This document shows positions 1 through 8,206 of a stretch of DNA of 64,000 nucleotides, piece after piece; within the stretch, counting starts at the first letter, position 1, and each line of letters begins with the position of its first letter. Made by a program: the position numbers and the translations under genes. Origin of the DNA: Bradyrhizobium nitroreducens (GTDB lineage: Bacteria > Pseudomonadota > Alphaproteobacteria > Rhizobiales > Xanthobacteraceae); contig NZ_LFJC01000003.1 in NCBI RefSeq assembly GCF_002776695.1, positions 1,194,723 to 1,258,722 on the forward strand, given 5' to 3'. The notes under the pieces were generated by a model that did not search any database, had not been told where the DNA came from, and saw only the letters and a list, made by a program, of their open reading frames with translations.

Positions 1-805
1 TCGGCATCTGGATATAGACCTTGCGGCCATCGTCGAAGGCGCGCAGCGGCCGCCACGGCGGATCGTCCCCTTCGATGCGATAGCGAAAATTCAGGCTGTC
101 GAGCCGCACCCCGCGATCAACGATGCGTTCCTCGTTTTCCTGCGCTGCGACGTTCTGCTTGTGGAGCGCAACGAGCGTGTCAGTCGGATACGTCCACGAG
201 ATGGACGCCATGTAGGTCTGCTTGGTCGAGACGAGCTCGAGGTGATAGGCCCGCCGGTCAGTCAGGACCACGAGGTTGGTCTGAATATCCGGCAACGTCG
301 GCTTGACCAGGATGTGCACCCGCCGGGCGGTCCCCTGCCCGCTCGAAGTATCACCCACCACCCAGCGGACAGTATCGCCGGTGGAGACGTCGATCAATTC
401 CTCGCCAGGCTGAAGCGCGATGGTCGAGACTTTCTCCGGACTTGCATAGAGCCGGTAGAGCGCGCCTTCAGTCCAAGGATAGACCTGAATGGCGTTGATG
501 TAGCCGGCGCGCGTCGGCTCCATCCTCGCCGCTTTGTTGGCCTTGGCGATCGCCTGCTCCGGCGGCAGCTTTTCCTCCTTGGCGGCCTTTGTTGGAAAGG
601 GCTTTAGCTGGCCTGGCAAAGGCAGGACCTTGGGCGTTTCGACGATCTGCACTGGCGCTGGCGGATCGGCGTCTGGAAGCGCCTTCTCAAAGGTCATCTC
701 ATCATAGGGGGCTTCGAGATTGAGCTTGGTGGCGCATCCGGCAAGCCCAAGCGACAAGGCCAGGACGCTGGCCGACGCGAGCTTGGTGAGGACTTTTAAA
801 TTCAT
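1..805 (-). CDS. trbG: TrbG, P-type conjugal transfer lipoprotein (3' end cut by window start)
   Basis: TrbG is the VirB9-like outer-membrane-complex component of the conjugative type IV secretion channel. The start codon at 803-805 overlaps the trbF stop as ATGA. The N-terminus has a lipobox-type signal (LAGC near residues 22-25), followed by a proline-rich linker. The body contains the VirB9/TrbG-type beta-rich region, with motifs such as LQPGEELIDVSTGD and a later AYHLELVS. The reading frame is open to the first base of the window, so the C-terminus is missing here. It is the last visible gene of the trb operon; trbI normally follows. Confidence 0.9.
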   Translation of the reverse strand, partial: MNLKVLTKLASASVLALSLGLAGCATKLNLEAPYDEMTFEKALPDADPPAPVQIVETPKVLPLPGQLKPFPTKAAKEEKLPPEQAIAKANKAARMEPTRAGYINAIQVYPWTEGALYRLYASPEKVSTIALQPGEELIDVSTGDTVRWVVGDTSSGQGTARRVHILVKPTLPDIQTNLVVLTDRRAYHLELVSTKQTYMASISWTYPTDTLVALHKQNVAAQENEERIVDRGVRLDSLNFRYRIEGDDPPWRPLRAFDDGRKVYIQMP

Positions 806-1506
806 TTGGCGTCTCCAATGAGGTCGCGCGACCAGTTGAGGGAATGGACGTAGAGCCCGAGGGGGTTCTTCCGCAGCGTTTCGGCATCCGCGGGCGGCTT
901 GAGAACGGTGGTGACGAGACCCGTGAAACGCTCGATCTTTGCGATCGCGCCATTCTCGTAGGTGTTTTCTTTCCAGCGGATCTCGAAGCTGTCACCGGAC
1001 GCGCGCACCACGGATGTGACCTCAGTGGTCACGGTCCTGGAGCCGATCTTTGTGAACGGATCGGCTTCGCGCGCGTAGTCGTTCAAGGCTTGCGCGCCGC
1101 GGTCGGTGACGAAGTCGTAGGCACGCAGCCAGTTCGCCCGGACGATGACCGGATCGATCGACAGCGAGCGGACGTTCTCGATGAACCGTGCAAGGAAATG
1201 CGCGATCTGTGCGTCCGACGGTTGATAGGCTTCGAGTGCTGGTCCGACTGCTCGGACTTCCCCGAGCCGATCAACTTCAATCACGTAAGGAACGACACCC
1301 GAGCGAGCGATCTGCGCAAAGATCGTCATTCCGAGCACGCCCGACAGGCCGATGGCCGCCAGCGCTGCCAATCGCCAATTGCTCGCCTGAACGCGGGCGG
1401 ACCCTAGCCGCTCGTCCCAGACTTGGGCCGCCTTCTGATAGGGCGTGACCGGCTCAGGCGTTTCGCCGTATCGAACAGATACGCGTTGAAAGGGATGACC
1501 TGCCAT
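802..1506 (-). CDS. trbF: TrbF, VirB8-like inner-membrane T4SS component
   Basis: The 234-residue protein has a short cytoplasmic N-terminus, one transmembrane segment at about residues 45-66 (LAALAAIGLSGVLGMTIFAQ) and a periplasmic VirB8/TrbF domain. That domain contains the typical PYVIEVDRLGEV segment after the membrane anchor. TrbF bridges the inner membrane and the outer-membrane core of the mating pore. It lies 3 nt after the trbL stop and its own stop overlaps the trbG start, so translation is probably coupled along the operon. Length and order agree with TrbF of the trbBCDEJLFGI systems. Confidence 0.93.
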   Translation of the reverse strand: MAGHPFQRVSVRYGETPEPVTPYQKAAQVWDERLGSARVQASNWRLAALAAIGLSGVLGMTIFAQIARSGVVPYVIEVDRLGEVRAVGPALEAYQPSDAQIAHFLARFIENVRSLSIDPVIVRANWLRAYDFVTDRGAQALNDYAREADPFTKIGSRTVTTEVTSVVRASGDSFEIRWKENTYENGAIAKIERFTGLVTTVLKPPADAETLRKNPLGLYVHSLNWSRDLIGDAK

Positions 1507-1509
1507 ATC

Positions 1510-2673
1510 CTACTCCTCCCCGAGCTTCGGGCCCGAAGAGTGCCCGCCCTTGTCACCCTCTTTCAGAGTGTGAGCAGCAACCTGCGCTGCTTCCCTTGCG
1601 TGTCCCCGGCCAGACGATGCAGCCGGGCGCGCCGTACCTGACGCAGCCGCGCCGTTCGATGCGCCGCCAGCGCTCGCACTTGAGAGCTGATCCGCGGTTG
1701 CGGCCCGGGCCGACGTGCCTGCGGCCGAAGACGCCCCCGTGAGAGACGCTGCAGAGCGGACGGCAGCCATTGAACCGCCCGCCGCAAGGCGCAAGCCTCC
1801 TGCGACCGCAGCTCCGCCGCCGATAACGACCGCTGCCGCGCCCGCCGCTGTCCCTGCGGCCGCACCTGCCCCCAACTGGGGCGCCCCCGAGACCAGTCCT
1901 GCCGCGATGCCCGGCCCGAAGATGCCAAGTCCGAACAGAGAAAGAGCCGCAAGCAACAGGCTCATGGCCGACACGATGTCGACTGGCCGCGTCAACGTGC
2001 TTGCGAGCTGGCCGAAAATAGTCGAGCCAATCCCAATGATGATCGCGAGAACCATGACCTTCACTCCAGAGGCGACGACATTGCCAAGCGTCTTTTCCGC
2101 TAGGAACGAGGTCTTTCCCCATAGAGCGAATGGTACGAGAATGAAGCTTGCGAGCGTCGTCAGCTTGAATTCGATCAGCGTGACGAAGAGCTGAACCGAA
2201 AGGATGAAAAAGGCGAGCACGATCAGGATCCAGCAGAAGAGCAGGATCAGGATCGTTGGCAGATTGGTTAGAACGTCGAAGCCTGAGAACTGGCCGGTCT
2301 CCTCGAGAAGAGGATGTGCCGCAGTAAATCCCGCTGACGCGACGAAACCCGGCCGCGCCAGGTCGGCGGCGCTCAGGCTTCCGCCTGATGCCTTCAGCCC
2401 GATGCTGGAGAACGACGCGAACACGATATCGGCAAGGCTCTTGAAGTTGCCGATGATGAACGCGAAAGCACCGACATAAAGCACCTTCTTGGCGAGCGTG
2501 ACCATGATGTGGTCGTCCGCCCGCATGCTCCAGGCAAGTCCCGCCAGCGTCAGGTCGATGCCAATCAACGTTGAGCTCAAGAATGAGACGTCGCCGGACA
2601 GAAGGCCAAATCCGGAGTCGATGTAGCGCGAGAAGGTGTCGGTGAAGCGGTCGATGACGGAGAGATCAGCCAT
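1510..2673 (-). CDS. trbL: TrbL, polytopic VirB6-like channel protein
   Basis: The 387-residue protein has several hydrophobic segments between about residues 30 and 260 and a long alanine/glycine/serine-rich tail from about residue 260 to the end. This layout is typical of P-type TrbL. TrbL/VirB6 forms the inner-membrane part of the DNA translocation channel. The gene starts 12 nt after the trbJ stop. No trbK-like entry-exclusion lipoprotein gene fits between trbJ and trbL, where many P-type systems have one. Confidence 0.93.
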   Translation of the reverse strand: MADLSVIDRFTDTFSRYIDSGFGLLSGDVSFLSSTLIGIDLTLAGLAWSMRADDHIMVTLAKKVLYVGAFAFIIGNFKSLADIVFASFSSIGLKASGGSLSAADLARPGFVASAGFTAAHPLLEETGQFSGFDVLTNLPTILILLFCWILIVLAFFILSVQLFVTLIEFKLTTLASFILVPFALWGKTSFLAEKTLGNVVASGVKVMVLAIIIGIGSTIFGQLASTLTRPVDIVSAMSLLLAALSLFGLGIFGPGIAAGLVSGAPQLGAGAAAGTAAGAAAVVIGGGAAVAGGLRLAAGGSMAAVRSAASLTGASSAAGTSARAATADQLSSASAGGASNGAAASGTARPAASSGRGHAREAAQVAAHTLKEGDKGGHSSGPKLGEE

Positions 2674-2684
2674 AGCGCCCTCAC

Positions 2685-3437
2685 CTACTTGCCGGCGGTG
2701 TAAGCATGGCCATCGCCGATGAAGCGATTGAATCGCTCCTTCGCGGCGGCGGACGATGCCTGCTGTTCTGCTGCACGCAACGTGTCCGCGCGCGCCTGCG
2801 TTGCCATGAGAGCCTGGGTCTGCAACGATTGCTTGATCTGGAGGCCGAGCAATTCATTGCCAGACTGTTGAGCCTGCAGCGAGCCGACTGCAGCGGACGA
2901 ATTTGCCATCAGCGTTCGAAGCGTCTGGCCGTCCTGATCCAACGAGCCGACAATCGCCGACTGAAGCGTGAGCGACTGCTTCAGTCCGTCGTAGCTGTTG
3001 TCCCAGCGAGAGGTCGCGTCCCGAACCATCTTGTCGGACGAAACGGCTGCCGCATATTGGCGAGGATACAGCCGCTCGAAATCCTGTTGGGTTCTCTGAA
3101 CATCGAATGAAATGTTCTTGGCCTGACCAATCAGAGTGTTCATCTGGTTGATCGTCGACGTGAGTTGGCCGACGACGCTCGTCGGCAAGGCAGCGAGATT
3201 TTTTGTCTGATTGCGCAGCGATTGCGCCTGGTTCTCGAGGCTCCTGATCTGATTGTTGATCTGATCAAGCGCTCGTGCGGCAGTCAGGAGATTCTGGCTG
3301 TAATTGGTAGGATCGAATACGATATCAAACGCGCCAAGCCGTCGTGAACCATTCACGGCGATGGCAATCGATAGGATCGTTGTCACGATAACTCTAGAAG
3401 TTGTACCCAAGAACATGCGGCCGACACTTTCGAGCAT
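2685..3437 (-). CDS. trbJ: TrbJ, VirB5-like periplasmic pilus-associated protein
   Basis: The 250-residue protein has an N-terminal signal sequence of about 30 residues (VIVTTILSIAIAVNGSRRLG region), then FDPTNYSQNLLTAARALDQI. That motif is characteristic of TrbJ N-termini. Long amphipathic coiled-coil stretches follow, rich in Gln, Leu and Ala. TrbJ/VirB5 is thought to be a minor pilus component and an adhesin of the mating pore. The gene starts 27 nt after the trbE stop. Confidence 0.92.
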   Translation of the reverse strand: MLESVGRMFLGTTSRVIVTTILSIAIAVNGSRRLGAFDIVFDPTNYSQNLLTAARALDQINNQIRSLENQAQSLRNQTKNLAALPTSVVGQLTSTINQMNTLIGQAKNISFDVQRTQQDFERLYPRQYAAAVSSDKMVRDATSRWDNSYDGLKQSLTLQSAIVGSLDQDGQTLRTLMANSSAAVGSLQAQQSGNELLGLQIKQSLQTQALMATQARADTLRAAEQQASSAAAKERFNRFIGDGHAYTAGK

Positions 3438-3464
3438 GGAAGACTCCAGGAGTTGAGATTGAGG

Positions 3465-6029
3465 TCAGGCCTTGGCCTGTTCGAAGGTGCTGATCAGGTT
3501 CGCTGCCCAGTGCAGGTCTCGCTCTGCGAGATAGCGCTTGGCGAAGTGATGGGGGCCGGAGCGAGACAGGACCGCATCGACGGTCCGTTGATCTTCCGGC
3601 GAGGACGCTGCGACCAGCGCAAGCGCCGCCGGTCCGAGGCCGAGTTCGAACAAGCGGTTTCCGGCGCGGGACTGCAGGTAGTAGTCGCGCTTCGGGAACG
3701 CTTCCGCGATCAGGCGAATTTGCGTGTCGTTCAGGCCGAACCGGCGATAGGTCTCGGTCTGGGTCGGCTCCAGTGCACGGGGATTCGGAAGGAAGATGCG
3801 GCTTGGGCAGGATTCAATGATTGCAGGGGCAATCTGGCTGTCGGCGATATCGGCCAGCGATTGGGTCGCGAAAATCACAGCCACGTTCTTCTTTCGCAGC
3901 GTCTTCAGCCATTCGCGAATCCGGCTCGCGAACAGCGGGTCGTCCAGAAACACCCAGGCCTCATCGAGTACCAACAGCGTAGGCCGGCCATCAAACCGCT
4001 CTTCAAGAGTGTGGAAGAGATAGGTCAGGACCGGCGCCACCAGCCCCGGCAACGCCATGAGTTCCTCCATCTCGAAGGTGAGCACGTCGGCGCCGGAAAG
4101 ACGGTCGGCGTCTGCGTCCAGGAAGCGGCCGTAGGGTCCTTCCAGCGTGTAGGGCTGCAGCGCCTGCCGCAGCGCGTCGCGGGCAAGCAGCGCTACGAGC
4201 CCGGTCATCGTCCGCTGCGAGACGGGCGCAGACCCGAGGCTCCGGAGCGCCGACCAGAGCGTCTCCTTGACGTCGGGGGTCACTGTCACGCGCTCATGGG
4301 CGAGGACGCCACAGAGCCAGTCGAGCGCCCAGAGCCTCGCGCCCTCCTCCGCGACATCCTTGAGCGGCTGGAAGGCGATGCCGCCCTTGGCGCCCAGCTC
4401 GTACCAGGCTCCAGATAACGCGAGCGTGGTAACCCGTGCCGACCGGCCCTTGTCAAACGTGATCAACTGCGCATTCGGATATCGACGGAATTGCAGCGCG
4501 AGCATCGAAAGCAGGACCGACTTGCCCGCTCCCGTAGGTCCGACAATGATGGTGTGCCCGACGTCGCCGGCGTGGAGCGACAACCGGAACGGGGTCGCCC
4601 CCTTGGTCTTGGCGATCAGAAGCGGCGGGCCGTCGAGGTGCTCACACCGTTCGGGTCCAGCCCATACTGCCGACAATGGGCACATATGGGCGAGGTTCAG
4701 GGTGTGGACGATCGGCTGGCGGATGTTGGCATAGGCTTGGCCCGGCAGACTGCCGAGCCAGGCTTCCACGGCGTTGACGCTCTCGCGGATGGCCGTGAAG
4801 CCCCGGCTATTGATCACCCGCTCGACCGCACGGATCTTCTCGTCAGCTTGATGCGAGTCCTCGTCGCATACAGTAACGGTCGTGGTGATATAGCCGAAGG
4901 CGACCAGATCGTCGCCGAGCTCGGAGAGCGCCGCGTCGGCATCAATTGCCTTGTTGCTGGCGTCAGTGTCGAGCAGCGCCGCCTGCTCGTTGAACATGAC
5001 CTCCTTGAGGATCGCTCCGAGCGACTTCCGCTTGGCAAACCACTGCCGCCGGTATCGCGACAGAGTTGCGTTTGCCTGCGTACGGTCGAGCGGAAGAAAC
5101 CGGGTTGCCCAGCGATAGGCAATGCCGAGCCGATTCAGTTCATCGAGCAAGCCTGGAAATGTGACGTGCGGAAACCCAAGGACCGTCAACACGCGCAGAT
5201 GGCTCCGCCCGATCGCCGGCGACAATCCCCCGGTTAATGGCTGATCGCTTAGGAAACAATCTAGATAGGCCGGGATCTTGGGAACGCTGACTGGATGGCG
5301 CTTCGTTGAGATACAGCTATGAAGATAGGTGAGCGCCTCCGCATCACTGAGAGGCCAGATCTCGGGCAAGACCGACGAGAGCAGATCGATCGCCCGATCG
5401 GTTTCCTGAATGAATCTTTGGAGGTGATCGCGATAGCCTTTGTCGTTGCTGGCAAACCTCTGTTGCTCATCAATCTCACCGTCGATCTCCCCTTGCTTGG
5501 GGGTTTTGCTCGACGGGACGCGCCGAATTCGTTGTTCTTTTCGCTCCGCGCGATTCCTCGCCTTGGGGCGCTCCAGAAACAGGCCTTCGAGGCGCGAGAC
5601 CGTTTCGGCCGGCGGCAAATACATCAACGTCAGATGCAGCACACTCTCGAAGTGCTGCCCGCCCGGGCGTGACGGATCCTCCCACGCCACCCCGGCCGGG
5701 CCTTCGAAACCGGCCCGTCGCTCCTCATCCACCAGCCACGACACCGCATCGGGAAATTCCGACCTCGGATACTCTGAGGCCGGGATGCGCGTCGCATCAA
5801 AGAAGAGAGCCCAACCTGAGCCAAAGCGCTTCAGAACGTTGTTGACGCGGGATGCGACGCTCATCAGCTCGGCCTCGGTCGCACTATCGAGGTCCGGTCC
5901 GCGGTAGCGTATCGTCCGCTGGAAGCTGCCATCCTTGTTCAGGATGACGCCAGGGGCGACCAGGCAGGCCCAGGGCAACCAGTCCGCCAGCCGATAGGCG
6001 TTGCCGCGGAATTCTCTCAAGTTCAGCAT
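3465..6029 (-). CDS. trbE: TrbE, VirB4-family ATPase of the mating pore
   Basis: This 854-residue protein is the large cytoplasmic ATPase that powers pilus assembly and transfer. The N-terminal CagE/TrbE/VirB domain leads into a C-terminal P-loop ATPase. A Walker A motif GPTGAGKS lies near residues 493-500 and a Walker B segment LLVLDEAWVFLDD near residues 685-697. The ATG at 6027-6029 overlaps the end of trbD by 7 nt. Length and motif spacing are normal for TrbE, and no truncation is seen. Confidence 0.95.
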   Translation of the reverse strand: MLNLREFRGNAYRLADWLPWACLVAPGVILNKDGSFQRTIRYRGPDLDSATEAELMSVASRVNNVLKRFGSGWALFFDATRIPASEYPRSEFPDAVSWLVDEERRAGFEGPAGVAWEDPSRPGGQHFESVLHLTLMYLPPAETVSRLEGLFLERPKARNRAERKEQRIRRVPSSKTPKQGEIDGEIDEQQRFASNDKGYRDHLQRFIQETDRAIDLLSSVLPEIWPLSDAEALTYLHSCISTKRHPVSVPKIPAYLDCFLSDQPLTGGLSPAIGRSHLRVLTVLGFPHVTFPGLLDELNRLGIAYRWATRFLPLDRTQANATLSRYRRQWFAKRKSLGAILKEVMFNEQAALLDTDASNKAIDADAALSELGDDLVAFGYITTTVTVCDEDSHQADEKIRAVERVINSRGFTAIRESVNAVEAWLGSLPGQAYANIRQPIVHTLNLAHMCPLSAVWAGPERCEHLDGPPLLIAKTKGATPFRLSLHAGDVGHTIIVGPTGAGKSVLLSMLALQFRRYPNAQLITFDKGRSARVTTLALSGAWYELGAKGGIAFQPLKDVAEEGARLWALDWLCGVLAHERVTVTPDVKETLWSALRSLGSAPVSQRTMTGLVALLARDALRQALQPYTLEGPYGRFLDADADRLSGADVLTFEMEELMALPGLVAPVLTYLFHTLEERFDGRPTLLVLDEAWVFLDDPLFASRIREWLKTLRKKNVAVIFATQSLADIADSQIAPAIIESCPSRIFLPNPRALEPTQTETYRRFGLNDTQIRLIAEAFPKRDYYLQSRAGNRLFELGLGPAALALVAASSPEDQRTVDAVLSRSGPHHFAKRYLAERDLHWAANLISTFEQAKA

Positions 6030-6280
6030 GCGAGCCGCCCTTTATGCTTGGTGTGACGAATGGCGACTTCGACGAAGGCCGGGTCGCGCTTGGCGAGCCA
6101 AACGGCCGCGCTGTGGCCGATGACCCAGAGCAGGAGGCCTGCGAGCCAAAGCCGCAGGCCGAGCGCAAGCACGGCTGAGAGGGTCCCGACCAGGATGGCT
6201 GCGGCACGCGGGGCGCCGCCGAGCAGGATCGGTTCAGTCAGCGAACGGTGGAGCACGAGTTCAAATCCGTCGGGGCGCAT
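6023..6280 (-). CDS. trbD: TrbD, VirB3-like inner-membrane protein
   Basis: The chosen start at 6278-6280 gives 85 residues; a longer open frame extends upstream but overlaps trbC. The start overlaps the trbC stop as ATGA, which decides it. The sequence begins MRPDGFELVLHRSLTEPIL and carries two close hydrophobic segments (about residues 27-62), as expected for VirB3/TrbD. It works with TrbE in pilus assembly. The 3' end overlaps the trbE start. Confidence 0.93.
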   Translation of the reverse strand: MRPDGFELVLHRSLTEPILLGGAPRAAAILVGTLSAVLALGLRLWLAGLLLWVIGHSAAVWLAKRDPAFVEVAIRHTKHKGRLAC

Positions 6281-6648
6281 CAGATCAGTGCTCCACCACC
6301 GAAGGAGAAGAACGAAAGGAAGAAGGAACTCGCGGCAAAGGCGATCGAGAGGCCGAATACGACCTGGACCATCTTGCGGAATCCACCGGAGGTATCGCCA
6401 AAGGCCAGCGAGATGCCTGTTACCGTGATGATGATGACGGCGACGATCTTGGCGACGGGCCCTTGCACGGATTCCAGGACACGCTGGAGCGGCGCTTCCC
6501 AAGGCATGCCGGAACCGGCGGCGTGTGCCGCCGTGACGCTGAGGAGCACGCAAGCCGACGCCGCGCCGAGCGTGACCAGCGGTAACCCGCTGACCAAGCA
6601 GAAGCCACGAAGGCGCGAACGCGCGTTTAGACGCAGTCGAATGGACAT
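6280..6648 (-). CDS. trbC: TrbC, VirB2-like pilin precursor
   Basis: The 122-residue protein has a basic N-terminus, a hydrophobic signal region ending around the AHAAGSGMPWE segment (about residues 42-52), and two further hydrophobic helices. This is the layout of a VirB2/TrbC pilin. In RP4 the precursor is cyclised by the TraF protease, and a traF homologue is present at 16338-16877. The gene starts 18 nt after the trbB stop. Confidence 0.92.
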   Translation of the reverse strand: MSIRLRLNARSRLRGFCLVSGLPLVTLGAASACVLLSVTAAHAAGSGMPWEAPLQRVLESVQGPVAKIVAVIIITVTGISLAFGDTSGGFRKMVQVVFGLSIAFAASSFFLSFFSFGGGALI

Positions 6649-6666
6649 AGGGCAGTCTCCTTCAGG

Positions 6667-7650
6667 TCAGGGGCGATGGGAGGTGTTTGGAAGTCCGGGC
6701 GGGGTCTCAAGCAGGTAGTCGCCTGACGGATCGAGACCTTTGAGCTCGACGACGGCTTCGATGCGCCGTGCGGGACCCCGTCCCTTGATGAAGACGACCA
6801 GGTCGATTGCTTCGGCAATGAGCCGGCGCGGCACGGTTGCGACCGCTTCCTGGATCAGTTGCTCGATCCGGTAGAGCGCAGCTCGTGCCGAATTGGCATG
6901 GACCGTGGCAATTCCGCCGGGGTGGCCGGTATTCCAGGCCTTCAGCATGTCGAGGGCTTCGGCGCCCCTGACCTCACCGACGATGATGCGGTCGGGGCGT
7001 AGGCGCAGTGTCGAGCGGACGAGATCGGCAAGGCTCGCCACGGCCGGCTTGGTCCGGAGCGTCACGGCATCCTTTGCATCGCAGCGCAGCTCGCGGGTGT
7101 CTTCGATGATGACCACCCGCTCTTCGAGGCCGGCGATCTCCGCAAGAAGCGCATTAGCAAGCGTCGTCTTGCCGGACCCGGTGCCGCCGGCAATCAGGAT
7201 GCTGCGGGCCTCGGTGACCGCGGTGGTCAGCACCTTCGCCATCAATGGCGAGGCAATCTGCGCCTTGACGTAATCGGACAAGCGAAACGTGGTCGTCGCG
7301 GGTTTGCGGATGGCAAAGCACGGCGCGAGCGAGACTGGTGGCAGGACGCCTTCGAAGCGTTCGCCGGTTTCGGGCAGCTCGGCCGAGATGATTGGAGACG
7401 AACCGTTCGCTTCGGCCCTTACATGGCTTGCAACAAGCCGGATGATCCGCTCCGACTCCTGCGGCGTCAGGACGACGCCGGTGTCCGCGCGGCCGGTCCC
7501 GTGCCGATCAAGCCAAAGCCTTCCATCGGGATTAACCATGACCTCGACGACATCAGGCTCTTCGAGCGCCAGCGCGATGGCCGGCCCCATCGCGGTCCGC
7601 AGCATGCCGCGGCGTCGTTCGCGGGTTTCCGGCGAGAGGAGATCAGACAT
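6667..7650 (-). CDS. trbB: TrbB, VirB11-family traffic ATPase
   Basis: The start at 7648-7650 is chosen because a strong ribosome-binding site (GGAGG, about 6 nt upstream) precedes it; the open frame continues 64 codons further upstream inside the copG-like gene. The 327-residue protein has the VirB11 N-terminal domain and a RecA-like domain. A Walker A motif GGTGSGKT lies near residue 155, a Walker B region IIVGEVRGAEAL near residue 222, and the His-box segment TGHPGGIATVHANS follows. TrbB is the hexameric ATPase at the base of the mating channel. Confidence 0.95.
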   Translation of the reverse strand: MSDLLSPETRERRRGMLRTAMGPAIALALEEPDVVEVMVNPDGRLWLDRHGTGRADTGVVLTPQESERIIRLVASHVRAEANGSSPIISAELPETGERFEGVLPPVSLAPCFAIRKPATTTFRLSDYVKAQIASPLMAKVLTTAVTEARSILIAGGTGSGKTTLANALLAEIAGLEERVVIIEDTRELRCDAKDAVTLRTKPAVASLADLVRSTLRLRPDRIIVGEVRGAEALDMLKAWNTGHPGGIATVHANSARAALYRIEQLIQEAVATVPRRLIAEAIDLVVFIKGRGPARRIEAVVELKGLDPSGDYLLETPPGLPNTSHRP

Positions 7651-8194
7651 TGCCGACCTCCTCTCGCCCTGCCGGAGAATGCTCCGGCGGCTCACCCGTC
7701 GCGCTCGGCGCACGGGATCCAGTATCGCTGGGTTGGGCAGCGCCAAGAGGGGCGCCCTCCTCGAGATTCCGCATGAAGAGATCCGGCTTGGAGGCGCTGA
7801 CGCGATCCATGACGTCGGCAACAAGCCGGCCACCGGAGGCAACGCGTTTGCCGACCTGGGCTACAAACATCTCGAACCGCTCGCGGCCCAGCGCACGCGC
7901 TGCGTCCTGGTCTTGCGAAGGCAGCGGCGGGGTGATGGTCAGGTAATAGCGGATGAAAAGCGCGATGGTCTCCGCCAGGACGCTCACGTCGCGGTCGGCT
8001 CGTTCCAGTTGCCGGCTCATCCGGTCCAGCCTTCGGATCAGCGCCGCATCGCCGCTCGTGTCGCGCTCAGGATTGAGAAAGCGATCAAGCGCAGCGTCCA
8101 CGATCGCTGACTTATTGGTTCCCGGCCGCTTGGCCGCGAGTTCGAGCCGTTGCGCCACGCTATCGCTGACGTAGGCCGACAGTTTCGGTTTCAT
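7643..8194 (-). CDS. CopG/ribbon-helix-helix-like protein upstream of trbB
   Basis: The 183-residue protein begins with a short segment (SAYVSDSVAQRLELAAKRPG...KSAIVDAALDRFL, residues 6-40) that fits a ribbon-helix-helix fold. A coiled-coil region and a low-complexity acidic, proline-rich tail follow. Proteins of this kind are routinely found between traG and trbB in this class of conjugation cluster, where they are annotated as CopG-family or conjugal-transfer regulators. It may bind DNA, either to control the trb operon or as a relaxosome accessory protein. Its 3' end overlaps trbB by 8 nt and its start is 13 nt after traG. Confidence 0.85.
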   Translation of the reverse strand: MKPKLSAYVSDSVAQRLELAAKRPGTNKSAIVDAALDRFLNPERDTSGDAALIRRLDRMSRQLERADRDVSVLAETIALFIRYYLTITPPLPSQDQDAARALGRERFEMFVAQVGKRVASGGRLVADVMDRVSASKPDLFMRNLEEGAPLGAAQPSDTGSRAPSATGEPPEHSPAGREEVGNV

Positions 8195-8206
8195 CGGGAA
8201 TGCTCT

